A DNA stretch of 64,000 bases, taken from Cryobacterium glucosi. GTDB taxonomy: Bacteria > Actinomycetota > Actinomycetes > Actinomycetales > Microbacteriaceae. The notes below the pieces were generated by a model. That model did no database searches. It saw only the letters and a list, made by a program, of their open reading frames with translations, and was not told where the DNA came from. How positions within the stretch are numbered: the first letter of the stretch is position 1; the number at the start of each line of letters is the position of its first letter. The translations under genes and the position numbers were made by a program. Shown piece by piece: positions 34,100 through 43,705 of this stretch. Location of the stretch: NCBI RefSeq assembly GCF_004402235.1, contig NZ_SOFS01000016.1, forward strand, positions 62,001-126,000. Reading direction: 5' to 3'.

Positions 34100-35326
34100 A
34101 TGGGCAGCGCCCTTCCCCTCGGCGATCCGGCACCGCGCGACGGCCTGCTCCCGGCATCCGCCGCCGTCGGGGCATCCGAGCGCGACTTCGGCGTGTACCT
34201 GCATGTGCCGTTCTGCCGGGTGCGCTGCGGCTACTGCGACTTCAACACCTACACCGCGACCGAGCTACGCGGAGCGTCCCAGCACGACTACGCGGGCCAG
34301 GCCGTCGCCGAGGTCGAGTCCGCAGGGCGCATCCTCCGCGACTCCGGGGTTCCGGACCGGGAAGCCGCGACGGTGTTCTTCGGCGGCGGCACCCCCACAC
34401 TCCTGCCCGCTGTGGACCTGGTCCGGATGCTCGACTCCGTCCGCGACACCTGGGGCCTCGCGGACGGCGCCGAGGTGACCACGGAAGCCAACCCGGACTC
34501 CGTCGACGCCGCCTACCTCGACACTCTCGCCGCCGCAGGCTTCACCAGGGTCTCCTTCGGCATGCAGTCCGCCGTGCCCCGGGTGCTCGCGACCCTCGAG
34601 CGCACCCACGACCCGGAGCGCATCCCGCTCGTCACCGGGTGGGCCCGCGATGCCGGGCTCGACGTCAGTCTCGACCTCATCTACGGCACGCCGGGGGAGA
34701 CCCGTGCCGACTGGCGCGCGAGCCTCGAGCAGGCCATCGGCCTGTCCCCGAACCACATCAGCGCGTATTCGCTCATCGTCGAGGACGGCACGAAGCTCGC
34801 AAGGCAGATCCGCCGAGGCGAACTCGCCCCCGTCGACGAGGACACCCAGGCCGAGTTCTACGAACTCGCCGACGAACTCCTCGACGCGGCCGGCTACGGC
34901 TGGTACGAGGTCAGCAACTGGGCGACGGATGCCGCGCACCGGTCCAGGCACAACCTCGCATACTGGCGCAGCCAGGACTGGTGGGGGGTCGGACCCGGTG
35001 CGCACAGCCACGTCGGCGGCGTGCGGTGGTGGAACGTCAAGCACCCCTCCGCATACGCCGACCGGATCCTCGCCGGGGACTCACCTGCCGCAGGGCGCGA
35101 GACCCTCGACGACACGACCCGCGAGGTGGAGCGGGTCCTCCTGCTCACCCGCATCCGGGAGGGCATCCGGATCGACTCGCTCTCGCCGCTCGGTCGCCGC
35201 GAGGTCGCCGGTCTCATCGCCGATGAACTCGTCAACGCGAAAGCCGCCCTCTCCGGGACGGTCGAACTGACCAGGAGAGGACGGCTTCTCGCGGACGCCG
35301 TCGTACGGCGGCTTCTCGCGGATTAA
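34100..35326 (+). CDS. hemW: Radical SAM haem chaperone/coproporphyrinogen oxidase-like protein
   Basis: 408 residues. The radical SAM cluster motif is CRVRCGYC near residues 38-45 within HVPFCRVRCGYCDFNTY. FGGGTPTLLP, MQSAVPRVLATLERTHDPE and DLIYGTPGETRADW follow, all HemW/HemN-like hallmarks. HemW-type proteins lack the HemN N-terminal trip wire and act in haem insertion. Its place after lepA is a conserved Gram-positive arrangement. Confidence 0.92.
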   Translation: MGSALPLGDPAPRDGLLPASAAVGASERDFGVYLHVPFCRVRCGYCDFNTYTATELRGASQHDYAGQAVAEVESAGRILRDSGVPDREAATVFFGGGTPTLLPAVDLVRMLDSVRDTWGLADGAEVTTEANPDSVDAAYLDTLAAAGFTRVSFGMQSAVPRVLATLERTHDPERIPLVTGWARDAGLDVSLDLIYGTPGETRADWRASLEQAIGLSPNHISAYSLIVEDGTKLARQIRRGELAPVDEDTQAEFYELADELLDAAGYGWYEVSNWATDAAHRSRHNLAYWRSQDWWGVGPGAHSHVGGVRWWNVKHPSAYADRILAGDSPAAGRETLDDTTREVERVLLLTRIREGIRIDSLSPLGRREVAGLIADELVNAKAALSGTVELTRRGRLLADAVVRRLLAD

Positions 35327-35337
35327 GGTGCTGCGGT

Positions 35338-35706
35338 CTAGCTGACGAACTTGATGGTGAGCGGGTAGGTGTAGTACTCGCCCTTGTTGGCCGCGAGGGC
35401 CGCGATGATGCTGAAGACGACGCTCAAGACCCAGACGGCGGGCAGCAGCAGGAACCCGACCAGCGCCAGCGTCAGCACTCCGCTGACCACATAGGCGATG
35501 GCCAGGGTGATCTGGAAGTTGAGCGCCGTCGCCGCGTGCGCGCGGATGAACGGGCCGCGGTCCTTGAGCACGAGGTAACCGATGAGCGCGGGCACGAACT
35601 CGAAGAGGATTCCGCCCACGTGGATCAGGGTGGCCCACAAGCGTTCGTCCGACGGGTTCATCGGCGTAACGGGCTGGTAGGAATTGGCGGGGGGTGGTGT
35701 GGACAT
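35338..35706 (-). CDS. DUF4870 membrane protein (Tic20-like fold)
   Basis: 122 residues with three hydrophobic helices and the DUF4870 pattern ERLWATLIHVGGILFEFVPA, IGYLVLKDRGPFIRAHA, ATALNFQITLAIAYVV. AAGGAG lies upstream of the ATG. A longer paralogue is encoded 81 nt upstream on the same strand. Function is unknown. Confidence 0.85.
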   Translation of the reverse strand: MSTPPPANSYQPVTPMNPSDERLWATLIHVGGILFEFVPALIGYLVLKDRGPFIRAHAATALNFQITLAIAYVVSGVLTLALVGFLLLPAVWVLSVVFSIIAALAANKGEYYTYPLTIKFVS

Positions 35707-35787
35707 TCGGGCTCCTTGTACGCGTTATCTGGTTGTGCTGGTCCCGCGAGATACTCCGGGTGGTGTGAGGTTCCGCCGGTCGCCGCG

Positions 35788-36210
35788 CTACTTGATGAGA
35801 CGCAGGGCGAAGGGGTAGCGGTAGGCCTGGCCGTCCTTCGCCTTCAGGAACCCGAGGATCGAGAAGATGATCGCCACGACCCAGGCGGCGAAGATGATCA
35901 GGGCACCGACGAACGGGAGGATCGAGCCGATCACGTAGAGGATGGCGATCGTGATCTGGAAGTTCAGGGCTTCCTTGCCTTCCTGGGCGGTGAAGCGACC
36001 GCGATCCTTGAACACGAGCCAGATGATCAGGGAGGGGAGCGGGCCGATGATGCCGCCGAGGTGCGCGAAGGACGCCCACTGGCGGTCCTCGGTCTCGGTG
36101 AGGGGAGCAGCGGCAACGGGTGTGGGTGCTGCCGGCTGGTATGGCTGCTGCGGGGGGCGCTGGCCCAGGTTCGGATCTTCGCCGTTGTTACCGGTTGAAT
36201 TGCTCATCAT
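35788..36210 (-). CDS. DUF4870 membrane protein, paralogue with Pro/Gln-rich N-terminus
   Basis: 140 residues. A disordered start with RPPQQPYQPAAPTPVAAAPL precedes DRQWASFAHLGGIIGPLPSL, VFKDRGRFTAQEGKEALNFQ and two more helices. GGAAAGG lies 4 nt before the chosen ATG; the longer frame lacks such a site. It resembles its downstream neighbour across the whole DUF4870 domain, so the pair looks like a tandem duplication. Confidence 0.85.
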   Translation of the reverse strand: MMSNSTGNNGEDPNLGQRPPQQPYQPAAPTPVAAAPLTETEDRQWASFAHLGGIIGPLPSLIIWLVFKDRGRFTAQEGKEALNFQITIAILYVIGSILPFVGALIIFAAWVVAIIFSILGFLKAKDGQAYRYPFALRLIK

Positions 36211-36308
36211 CGTGCCTTTCCGTGCGGATGGAGGACCGTTACAAGACTCAAGGTACTGCGCCCAATCATCCGCTAGCAATGGGGGTGTCCCCGTGTGTCG
36301 CGATATGA

Positions 36309-36335
36309 TTGGCAGTCAAACGCCGTGAGTGCCAA
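36309..36335. promoter_or_regulatory. CIRCE element upstream of hrcA
   Basis: TTGGCAGTC-N9-GAGTGCCAA has 9-bp arms with one mismatch and the exact 9-nt CIRCE spacer. It overlaps TATGAT (36304-36309), a likely -10, so HrcA would repress its own operon. Confidence 0.85.
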
Positions 36336-36377
36336 AGTCGCCGGCACCCAGTCACCCGGAAAGGAGGCGATTCAGTC

Positions 36378-37391
36378 ATGGTTTCGGATCGCAGCCTCGA
36401 AGTTCTGCGGGTCATTGTTCAAGACTACGTCGCCTCGCGCGAGCCCGTCGGGTCAAAAACCATCGTTGACCGGCATTCCTTCGGAGTGTCGGCGGCGACC
36501 ATTCGCAATGACATGGCTCTCCTCGAGGAGGAGGAGCTCATCATCGCCCCGCACACCTCCTCAGGGCGGATCCCGACCGACAAGGGGTACCGGCTCTTCG
36601 TCGATCACCTCGCCGATCTGCGCCCGCTCTCCGCAGCGCAGCGCCAGGCCATCGAGACGTTCCTCGGGCAGTCCGCAGACCTCGACGAGGTCCTCGCCCG
36701 CAGCGTGCGGTTGCTCTCCCAGCTCACCCACCAGGTCGCGCTCGTGCAGTACCCCTCGCTGTCCCGTGCGAGGGTGCGCCACATCGAGCTCGTGGCGCTC
36801 TCGGAGACCCGGCTCCTGTCCGTGCTGATCACGGATGCCGGCCGGGTCGAGCAACGCGTGATCGAGCTGCCCCGGCCGCTCGAGGAGCAGCTGCTGGTCC
36901 GCCTCCGCGCCCGCCTCAACGCCGCCGTGGTCGGCCTCAGCATGAGCGCAGCAGCGATCGCGCTCACGGATGCCGCCGACCTGGCCGGCGAGCAACCGGA
37001 CGTTGTCTCCCTGGTCACCCTCACCCTTCGCGACCAGGTCGGTGCGAACCGGCAGGAGCGGCTGGTGATGGCCGGCGCCGCGAACCTCGTGCGCACGGAG
37101 GAAGATTTCACCGGGAGCATCTACCCGGTGCTCGAGGCCATCGAGGAGCAGGTCGTCCTGCTGCGCCTCTTCGGCGAGATGGCGACAGACCAGCACGGGG
37201 TGTCGGTGAGTATCGGCAGGGAGAACGCGCCATTCGGACTCTCCGAGACCAGCGTGCTGACCAGCGGCTACAGCTCGCAGGGTGGAGACCTTGCCCGCCT
37301 CGGCGTCCTGGGCCCCACCCGGATGGACTACTCGAACAACATGGCGGCCGTCCGTGCCGTCGCCCGCTACCTGTCCCGCCTGCTCGAATAG
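36378..37391 (+). CDS. hrcA: Heat-inducible transcription repressor HrcA
   Basis: 337 residues. The N-terminal winged helix ([52 protein letters not shown]) is diagnostic, with the GAF-like core after it. AAGGAGG precedes the ATG by about 10 nt. A CIRCE site lies 43 nt upstream. It is followed by dnaJ, the usual hrcA-dnaJ pair of Actinobacteria. Confidence 0.95.
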   Translation: MVSDRSLEVLRVIVQDYVASREPVGSKTIVDRHSFGVSAATIRNDMALLEEEELIIAPHTSSGRIPTDKGYRLFVDHLADLRPLSAAQRQAIETFLGQSADLDEVLARSVRLLSQLTHQVALVQYPSLSRARVRHIELVALSETRLLSVLITDAGRVEQRVIELPRPLEEQLLVRLRARLNAAVVGLSMSAAAIALTDAADLAGEQPDVVSLVTLTLRDQVGANRQERLVMAGAANLVRTEEDFTGSIYPVLEAIEEQVVLLRLFGEMATDQHGVSVSIGRENAPFGLSETSVLTSGYSSQGGDLARLGVLGPTRMDYSNNMAAVRAVARYLSRLLE

Positions 37392-37453
37392 GCGAGTCCC
37401 TCGACCAGCCCCCACGCCGCACACCTACGAAAACAGACCTAGGAGAGCCAGCT

Positions 37454-38566
37454 TTGGCTGACCATTACGAAGTACTCGGCGTCGCACGCGATGCCTCCAC
37501 CGACGAAATCAAGAAGGCGTACCGTCGCCTCGCCCGCCAGCTCCACCCCGACGTGAACCCCGGCGCGGATGCGTCTGAGCGGTTCAAGCACGTCACCCAC
37601 GCCTACGACGTGCTGAGCGACCCGAAGCAGCGCGACAACTACGACCACGGCGGCAACGGCCGTACGGGCGGAAACGCCGGGTTCGACGGCAACTTCGGCA
37701 ACTTCGGCGACATCTTCGAGACCTTCTTCGGAGGCGGCGGCGGCAGCCGTGGACCGAGGTCTCGCCGCGAACGCGGCCAGGACGCCCTGATCAGGGTCGA
37801 ACTCGACCTCGACGAGATCATTTTCGGAACCCACCGCGACCTCGAGGTCGACACGGCCATCGTCTGCGCGACCTGCAGCGGAACCTGCTGCCAGCCCGGA
37901 ACCGCCCCTGTCACGTGCGACATCTGCCACGGCACCGGCAACATCCAGCGCGCCGTGCGCTCCCTGCTGGGCAATGTGATGACCTCGAGCCCCTGCGGCT
38001 CCTGCCGCGGTTTCGGCACGATCATCGCAACCCCGTGCGTGACCTGCCAGGGCCAGGGCCGTGTCCGCGCCCGCCGCACTGTTCCGGTCGACATCCCCGC
38101 CGGCGTCGACACGGGCCTGCGCCTGCAGATGCCCGGGAGCGGAGAGGCCGGACCTGCCGGCGGCCCCAACGGCGACCTGTACCTCGAAATGAAGGTCCGC
38201 CACCACGACGTGTTCAGCCGCGACGGTGACGACCTGCTCTGCACCCTCGACGTGCCCATGACGGATGCGATCCTCGGCACGACCACAACGGTCAAGGCCC
38301 TCGACGGCGACATCACCGTCGAGATCCGTGCCGGAGTGCAGGGCTCCGAAGTCATCACGGTCAAGGACCGCGGAGTCTCGCGCCTCCGCGGCAATGGCCG
38401 CGGCGACCTCAAGGTCGGGATCCACGTCGTGACGCCGACCAAGCTCGACCACAAGGAGAGGGAACTGATCGAACAGTTCGCCGCGAAGCACAAGTCCCCG
38501 GCTCCCGCGCTCAGTGCGGTGCAGCAGGGACTCTTCGCGAAGCTCCGCGACCGGTTCCGCGTCTAA
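37454..38566 (+). CDS. dnaJ: Chaperone protein DnaJ (DnaJ2-type)
   Basis: 370 residues: J domain with HPD ([10 protein letters not shown]), Gly/Phe region, four zinc repeats ([32 protein letters not shown]) and the C-terminal substrate domains. The first zinc repeat has GTC where GxG is usual. The start is TTG with AGGAGAG upstream. It stimulates DnaK ATPase; no dnaK lies nearby. Confidence 0.94.
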   Translation: MADHYEVLGVARDASTDEIKKAYRRLARQLHPDVNPGADASERFKHVTHAYDVLSDPKQRDNYDHGGNGRTGGNAGFDGNFGNFGDIFETFFGGGGGSRGPRSRRERGQDALIRVELDLDEIIFGTHRDLEVDTAIVCATCSGTCCQPGTAPVTCDICHGTGNIQRAVRSLLGNVMTSSPCGSCRGFGTIIATPCVTCQGQGRVRARRTVPVDIPAGVDTGLRLQMPGSGEAGPAGGPNGDLYLEMKVRHHDVFSRDGDDLLCTLDVPMTDAILGTTTTVKALDGDITVEIRAGVQGSEVITVKDRGVSRLRGNGRGDLKVGIHVVTPTKLDHKERELIEQFAAKHKSPAPALSAVQQGLFAKLRDRFRV

Positions 38567-38570
38567 CCGG

Positions 38571-39344
38571 ATGGCGCACTTCTTCATCGACGAGTCCCTC
38601 CGCGCGGAGGACTGCCCTGTCGGAGCCGTCGCGACCATCACCGGTGCCGAGGCCAGGCACGCGGTCACCGTGAGCCGGGTCCGGCCGGGGGAGCACCTGC
38701 TCGCCGGGAACGGGTCCGGCCTGCTCCTGGAGACGACCGTCGAGGAAGCGGAGCCCGGACGGCTGGCCCTGCGGGTCGACAGCGCGCGGAACATCGCGAG
38801 GCCGAGCCCGCGCATCCGCCTTGTGCAGGCACTCGCCAAGGGCGACCGTGACGAGATGGCGGTGCAGGCCGCGACCGAACTCGGCGTCGACGGCGTCGTT
38901 CCGTGGGCGGCCGCCCGCTCGGTGACACGCTGGGAGGGCCAGAAGGTCGCCAAGGGACGGGAGCGTTGGCGCGCCATCGTACGCGAGGCGTCCAAGCAAT
39001 CGATCCGGCCCTGGCTTCCCGAGGTCGCAGACCTCACGAGCACCAAACAACTTGCCGTGCTGGCGCGGGGCACGCGGATGCTGCTCCTCGAGCCCACCGC
39101 CGACATCCGGCTGACCCGGTTGCCGTCGATTGACGACGCGGCCGACGCGGCCGATTCCCAGGCAACCGCGGCGCGGGACATCGTGCTCGTCGTCGGTCCG
39201 GAGGGTGGCATCGCCGCCTCGGAACTCGAGATGCTCGAAGCCGCCGGGGCCGTGCGGGTGCGCCTCGGCGACACCGTGCTGCGCACGTCGACGGCCGGGC
39301 CCGCCGCCCTCGCCGTGCTCAACGCCGCCCTCGACCGGTGGTGA
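38571..39344 (+). CDS. rsmE: 16S rRNA (uracil-1498-N3)-methyltransferase
   Basis: A 257-residue SPOUT-class enzyme. The PUA-like start AHFFIDESLRAED and HAVTVSRVRPGEHLL are followed by KGDRDEMAVQAATELGVDGV, PWAAARSVTRW and the knot motif VVGPEGGIAASELEML near residues 205-220, ending with LRTSTAGPAALAVLNA. The ATG lies 4 nt after the dnaJ stop. Confidence 0.93.
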   Translation: MAHFFIDESLRAEDCPVGAVATITGAEARHAVTVSRVRPGEHLLAGNGSGLLLETTVEEAEPGRLALRVDSARNIARPSPRIRLVQALAKGDRDEMAVQAATELGVDGVVPWAAARSVTRWEGQKVAKGRERWRAIVREASKQSIRPWLPEVADLTSTKQLAVLARGTRMLLLEPTADIRLTRLPSIDDAADAADSQATAARDIVLVVGPEGGIAASELEMLEAAGAVRVRLGDTVLRTSTAGPAALAVLNAALDRW

Positions 39345-39380
39345 CCCCCGGCAGGGCGACCTGCCGCTTAAGATAGGACC

Positions 39381-39770
39381 ATGTCAGAAACCGGCGCAGA
39401 ACCCTCCGTCTTCAGCCGCATCGTCGCGCGCGACATCCCCGCGACCATCGTCGCCGAGACCGAACGCATCATCGCATTCGTCGACATCAACCCGCAGGCC
39501 CCCGTGCACATCGTCGTCACGACCAAGACGGAGGCGTACCGCAACGTCGTCGAACTCGCTGCCGGCGACCCCGGACTCCTTGCCGAGCTCGTCGCCGTCG
39601 CCGGGCGGGTCGCCACCGAGCTTTCCGACGGCCAGTTCCGCCTCGTCTTCAATACCGGCGCCGCCGCCGGACAAACCGTGTTCCACGTCCACGCCCACGT
39701 GCTCGCCCTGAAACCGTCGGAGGACGGGGCGACCGGCTCGCTCGGGGAGGGAACACTTGGTTCCGTCTGA
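39381..39770 (+). CDS. HIT-family nucleotide-binding protein
   Basis: 129 residues with the histidine triad HVHAHV in VFHVHAHVLAL near residue 100 and the N-terminal FSRIVARDIPATIVAETERI typical of the Hint branch (purine nucleoside phosphoramidases). TAAGAT lies 6 nt before the ATG, so the mRNA is probably leaderless. Its 3' end overlaps the start of phoH within a 9-nt tandem repeat. Confidence 0.9.
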   Translation: MSETGAEPSVFSRIVARDIPATIVAETERIIAFVDINPQAPVHIVVTTKTEAYRNVVELAAGDPGLLAELVAVAGRVATELSDGQFRLVFNTGAAAGQTVFHVHAHVLALKPSEDGATGSLGEGTLGSV

Positions 39771-40896
39771 GCCGTCTGAGCCGTCTGAGCCGTCAGAGAA
39801 GTCCGTGCCGTCCCTGCCCTCCGGTGCGCTCCCGTCCGAAACGACGGTCGAGACCCGGATCCTCATCGACGGGGTCGCCATGGTGCGCCTCCTCGGCGCG
39901 CAGGACCGGCTGCTCGGCGCGATCGAGAAGGAACACCCCGCGGTCAGCGTGCACGTCCGCGGCAACGAGATGACGCTCTCCGGTGAGCCGAGCCAGGTCG
40001 CCGCCGCCCGCCGTCTGATCGAAGAATTGCTCGTGATGATCCGCGAGGGCCGTGACCTCGCGCCGGCCGAGGTCGAGTCGAGCGCCCGCATGCTCGGCGA
40101 GGACAGCACCTCGAGCCCCTCCGTTCGCCTCGGGCCGCCGATCCTCACCTCACGGGGCAAGAGCATCCGCGCGAAGACGATCGGCCAGAAGGAATACGTC
40201 GATGCCATCGACACCGACACGATCGTTTTCGGGATCGGCCCCGCCGGAACCGGCAAGACCTACCTCGCGATGGCGAAGGCTGTCCAGGCCCTGCAGCGCA
40301 AGGAGGTCGACCGGATCATCCTCACCCGTCCGGCCGTCGAAGCGGGGGAACGCCTCGGCTTCCTGCCCGGCACCCTGACCGACAAGATCGACCCCTACCT
40401 GCGTCCGCTCTACGACGCGCTCGGCGAGATGATGGAGCCGGAACTCCTGCCGAAACTGCTCGCGGCCGGCACGATCGAGGTCGCCCCGCTCGCCTACATG
40501 CGCGGCCGCACCCTGAACAACTCCTTCGTCGTCCTCGACGAGGCGCAGAACACCACGCCGGAACAGATGAAGATGTTCCTCACCCGGCTCGGCTTCGGGT
40601 CGAAGATGGTCGTCACCGGCGACGTCACCCAGATCGACCTGCCCGCAGGCACGAGCGGGCTGCGCCTGGTGACCCGGGTGCTCGATACGGTCGACGACAT
40701 CCGCTTCGTGCGCCTGACGAGCGCGGATGTCGTACGCCATTCCCTCGTCGGCAGGATCGTCGACGCGTGGACCGAATACGACGCACTCAGGCAGGCGCAG
40801 CGCATCGAAAGCGAACAGGCCCACGAGTTCGTCAAGCGCGGCCCAGAACGACCCGGCGGCATCCGCGACCGCTTTCCGAAACGGAGACCCTCATGA
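39757..40896 (+). CDS. phoH: PhoH-like ATPase
   Basis: 379 residues. A low-complexity start (four PSE repeats) precedes a KH-like region, then the P-loop [15 protein letters not shown] near residue 160, [19 protein letters not shown] and Walker [17 protein letters not shown]. The TTG start has GGGGAGGG upstream; GTG at 39805 is an alternative that would omit the repeats. PhoH with YbeY is a conserved RNA-metabolism pair. The stop overlaps ybeY (ATGA). Confidence 0.9.
   Translation: MVPSEPSEPSEPSEKSVPSLPSGALPSETTVETRILIDGVAMVRLLGAQDRLLGAIEKEHPAVSVHVRGNEMTLSGEPSQVAAARRLIEELLVMIREGRDLAPAEVESSARMLGEDSTSSPSVRLGPPILTSRGKSIRAKTIGQKEYVDAIDTDTIVFGIGPAGTGKTYLAMAKAVQALQRKEVDRIILTRPAVEAGERLGFLPGTLTDKIDPYLRPLYDALGEMMEPELLPKLLAAGTIEVAPLAYMRGRTLNNSFVVLDEAQNTTPEQMKMFLTRLGFGSKMVVTGDVTQIDLPAGTSGLRLVTRVLDTVDDIRFVRLTSADVVRHSLVGRIVDAWTEYDALRQAQRIESEQAHEFVKRGPERPGGIRDRFPKRRPS
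39766..39801 (+). repeat. 9-nt tandem repeat at the HIT/phoH overlap
   Basis: CCGTCTGAG is repeated four times, the last with one change. It encodes the PSE repeats of PhoH and contains the HIT stop codon in its first unit. A change of unit number would keep the frame. Confidence 0.85.
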
Positions 40897-41360
40897 GCAT
40901 TGAAATCAACAACGAATCCGACATCCCGGTCGACGAGGTCGCGCTCCAGCGCCTCGCGGCCTTCGCCCTCGACACCATGCACGTGCACGCCGACGCCGAT
41001 CTCGCGATCCTCCTCGTCGACGAGGGCGCGATGGAGCAGCTGCACGTGCAGTGGATGGATGAACCGGGGCCCACCGATGTCCTGAGTTTCCCGATGGACG
41101 AACTCAGGCCTGGCACAGAAGACGCCGAAACACCGGCCGGCCTCCTCGGTGACATCGTGCTCTGCCCGCAGGTCGCCCAGGGCCAGGCCGAGACGGCCGG
41201 GCACTCGACCCTTGACGAGCTCCTCTTGCTGACCGCGCACGGGATCCTGCACCTTCTCGGCTTCGACCACGCGGAGCCCGACGAGGAGAAGGAAATGTTC
41301 GGGATCCAGCGCGACATCCTGATCGGCTTCGCCATGCAGGAACGCCGCCGCGCGCGATGA
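40893..41360 (+). CDS. ybeY: Endoribonuclease/rRNA maturation factor YbeY
   Basis: 155 residues with the zinc motif [20 protein letters not shown] and the block [16 protein letters not shown] chose the ATG that overlaps the phoH stop. It acts in 16S rRNA 3'-end maturation. The stop overlaps the next gene (ATGA). Confidence 0.95.
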   Translation: MSIEINNESDIPVDEVALQRLAAFALDTMHVHADADLAILLVDEGAMEQLHVQWMDEPGPTDVLSFPMDELRPGTEDAETPAGLLGDIVLCPQVAQGQAETAGHSTLDELLLLTAHGILHLLGFDHAEPDEEKEMFGIQRDILIGFAMQERRRAR

Positions 41361-42685
41361 GCATCGGGTGGTTTCTCGTGGCGGCCATCGTCCTGGTCGC
41401 CTTCGGCGGCCTGATGGCCGCCGTCGATTCCGCCATCCTCGCCCTCTCCCGCGTCGACATCGCCGAGCTCGCCGAGACACACCGGGCGAAACGGTCCCTC
41501 CGCGCGATCTCCGCAGACACCGGCGCCCACCTCAATGCGATCAGCTTCATGCGGATCATCGCAGAGACGACCTCCGCGGTACTCGTGACCCTCGTCTTCG
41601 CCACCACGATCGAGCAGCTCTGGCTCGCCCTCGTGCTGTCCGCGGCCCTGATGACGGCCGTGTCGTTCGTTCTCGTGGGCGCGAGTCCGCGCAGCGTCGG
41701 CAGGGCGCACCCGGACGGGTTGCTGGCCGGGACCGCGCCGCTCGTGCACTTCCTGCGCGTACTGCTCGGGCCGATCGCGAACGCCCTCGTCGCCCTCGGC
41801 AACCGGGTCACCCCGGGGCGCACCCGGCTCGCGACCTTCACCTCGGAAGACCAGCTGCTCAGCATGGTCGACGAGGCCACCGAGCTCGACGTCCTCGAGG
41901 AGGATGACCGGGAACTCATCCACTCGATCTTCGAGTTCAACGACACCGTCGTCCGCGAGGTCATGATCCCACGCACCGACATGGTGACGATGGAGGTCGA
42001 TGCCTCCCTCGGCGAGGCGATGGGCCTCTTCCTGAGCAAAGGCTTCTCCCGAGTGCCCGTCATCGACGGCGAAGTCGACGATGTCACGGGCATCGTGTAC
42101 CTCCGCGACGTCGCCCGGCTCGTCTACGAGCGACCGCCGAACATCGAGAGCCTCACCGTCGGCGACCTCGCCCGGCCCGCCGTGTTCGTCCCCGAGTCGA
42201 AGAAGGCCGACGAGCTCCTCCGGCAGATGCAGCTCGAGTCGAACCACCTCGCCATGGTCGTCGACGAGTATGGTGGCATAGCGGGCCTGGTCACGCTTGA
42301 AGACCTGATCGAAGAACTCGTCGGCGACATTTCCGACGAGTACGACCGTGATGTCGTCGAGGTCGAAGACCTCGGCCACGGCCGGTTCCGGGTCAGCGCC
42401 CGGCTCCCGGTCGATGAACTCGGCGAACTGTTCGACCTCGAACTCGACGACGACGAGGTCGATTCGGTCGGCGGACTGCTGGCCAAGGCCCTCGGACGAC
42501 TGCCCGTTGCCGGGTCGGTCGCACGAACGAGCGGGCTGGTCCTCACCGCGGAACGCACCGAGGGCCGCCGCAAACGGATCAGCACAGTGCTGGTCCAACG
42601 AGACGAAGCGCTGATCGAAGCGCAGACCGCATTCCTCGGAGTGACGGACGATGAGGGAGTAAACGGCCATGACCACAGAAAATGA
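41357..42685 (+). CDS. CNNM/CorC-type membrane protein (DUF21 plus CBS pair)
   Basis: 442 residues: an N-terminal DUF21 domain with four hydrophobic segments, tandem CBS domains (about residues 195-330; [40 protein letters not shown]) and a C-terminal CorC/HlyC domain (about residues 345-430). Often annotated as hemolysin C, but family members act in Mg2+/Co2+ handling. It overlaps era by 17 nt. Confidence 0.9.
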   Translation: MSIGWFLVAAIVLVAFGGLMAAVDSAILALSRVDIAELAETHRAKRSLRAISADTGAHLNAISFMRIIAETTSAVLVTLVFATTIEQLWLALVLSAALMTAVSFVLVGASPRSVGRAHPDGLLAGTAPLVHFLRVLLGPIANALVALGNRVTPGRTRLATFTSEDQLLSMVDEATELDVLEEDDRELIHSIFEFNDTVVREVMIPRTDMVTMEVDASLGEAMGLFLSKGFSRVPVIDGEVDDVTGIVYLRDVARLVYERPPNIESLTVGDLARPAVFVPESKKADELLRQMQLESNHLAMVVDEYGGIAGLVTLEDLIEELVGDISDEYDRDVVEVEDLGHGRFRVSARLPVDELGELFDLELDDDEVDSVGGLLAKALGRLPVAGSVARTSGLVLTAERTEGRRKRISTVLVQRDEALIEAQTAFLGVTDDEGVNGHDHRK

Positions 42686-43571
42686 ATTCCGGGCGGGGTT
42701 CGTGTCGTTCGTCGGCCGACCCAACGTCGGCAAGTCGACCCTCACCAATGCCCTGGTCGGTGAGAAGGTCGCCATCACCTCGTCGAAGCCGCAGACGACC
42801 CGGCGGGCCATCCGCGGGATCGTGCACCAGAAGGACGGCCAGCTGATCCTCGTCGACACGCCGGGCATCCACAAGCCGCGGACCCTGCTCGGCGAGCGAC
42901 TCAACAGCCTCGTCCAGTCCACCCTCGCCGGTGTCGACGTGGTGGGCCTGTGCATCCCCGCCAACGAGCCGATCGGCCCGGGGGACCGCTTCATCAACGA
43001 GCAGCTCGACAACTTCCCGCGCGCCCGCAAGGTCGCGATCGTGACCAAGATCGACCTCTCCTCGAAGACGAGCGTCGCGAACCAGCTGCTCGCGGTGTCC
43101 GCACTCCGGGACTGGGAAGCGATCGTCCCGATCTCGTCGACGAGCCGCATCCAGCTCGACATCCTCGCCGCCGAGCTCCTGCGCCTCCTGCCGCTCTCCG
43201 ACGCGCCGCTCTACCCCGCGGATGCCGTCACGGACGAAAGCCTCGAATCGCGCATCTCCGAGTACATCCGTGAGGCGGCGCTCGAGGGCGTCACCGACGA
43301 ACTGCCGCACTCCATCGCCGTGACGATCGACGACATCATCGAACGCGACGACCAGGAACTCGTCGAGGTCTACGCCAACCTCTTCGTCGAGCGGGACAGC
43401 CAGAAGGGCATCATCATCGGCAAGTCAGGCAGCCGGCTCAAGGACGTCGGGGTGCGGGCGCGCAAGCAGATCGAACCCCTCGTCGGCAAGCGGGTCTTCC
43501 TGTCCCTCCGGGTCAAGGTCGCCAAGGAATGGCAGCGCGACCCGAAGCAGCTCGGTCGCCTCGGGTTCTAG
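42669..43571 (+). CDS. era: GTPase Era
   Basis: 300 residues: G1 GRPNVGKSTL, G3 DTPGIHKPRTLLGERLN, G4 TKIDL, and a C-terminal KH domain with GIIIGKSGSRLKDVGVRARK. Era binds 16S rRNA near its 3' end and checks 30S assembly. It closes the conserved phoH-ybeY-corC-era cluster. Confidence 0.95.
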   Translation: MTTENEFRAGFVSFVGRPNVGKSTLTNALVGEKVAITSSKPQTTRRAIRGIVHQKDGQLILVDTPGIHKPRTLLGERLNSLVQSTLAGVDVVGLCIPANEPIGPGDRFINEQLDNFPRARKVAIVTKIDLSSKTSVANQLLAVSALRDWEAIVPISSTSRIQLDILAAELLRLLPLSDAPLYPADAVTDESLESRISEYIREAALEGVTDELPHSIAVTIDDIIERDDQELVEVYANLFVERDSQKGIIIGKSGSRLKDVGVRARKQIEPLVGKRVFLSLRVKVAKEWQRDPKQLGRLGF

Positions 43572-43603
43572 GGGTTCGCCGCCCTGAACCTTTGCTGGGG
43601 ACG

Positions 43604-43664
43604 GGCAGGCCTGCCAGCATCCTTCCCTGAGCTATTGCTCAGAACCCGCGATTTGGCGGGAAGG
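43604..43664 (+). promoter_or_regulatory. Structured leader, candidate cis-regulatory RNA
   Basis: GGCAGGCCTGCC (43604-43615) is a perfect palindrome. Next, CCTTCCC (43621) can pair with GGGAAGG (43658), enclosing hairpins TGAGC-TATT-GCTCA and CCCGC...GCGGG, the last partly competing with the outer stem. It may be the era terminator or a leader of the following operon. Confidence 0.4.
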
Positions 43665-43705
43665 CCGTCCCTCGGAGTGTGAGGGTAGGGAGGGAGGAAA
43701 CCGAA

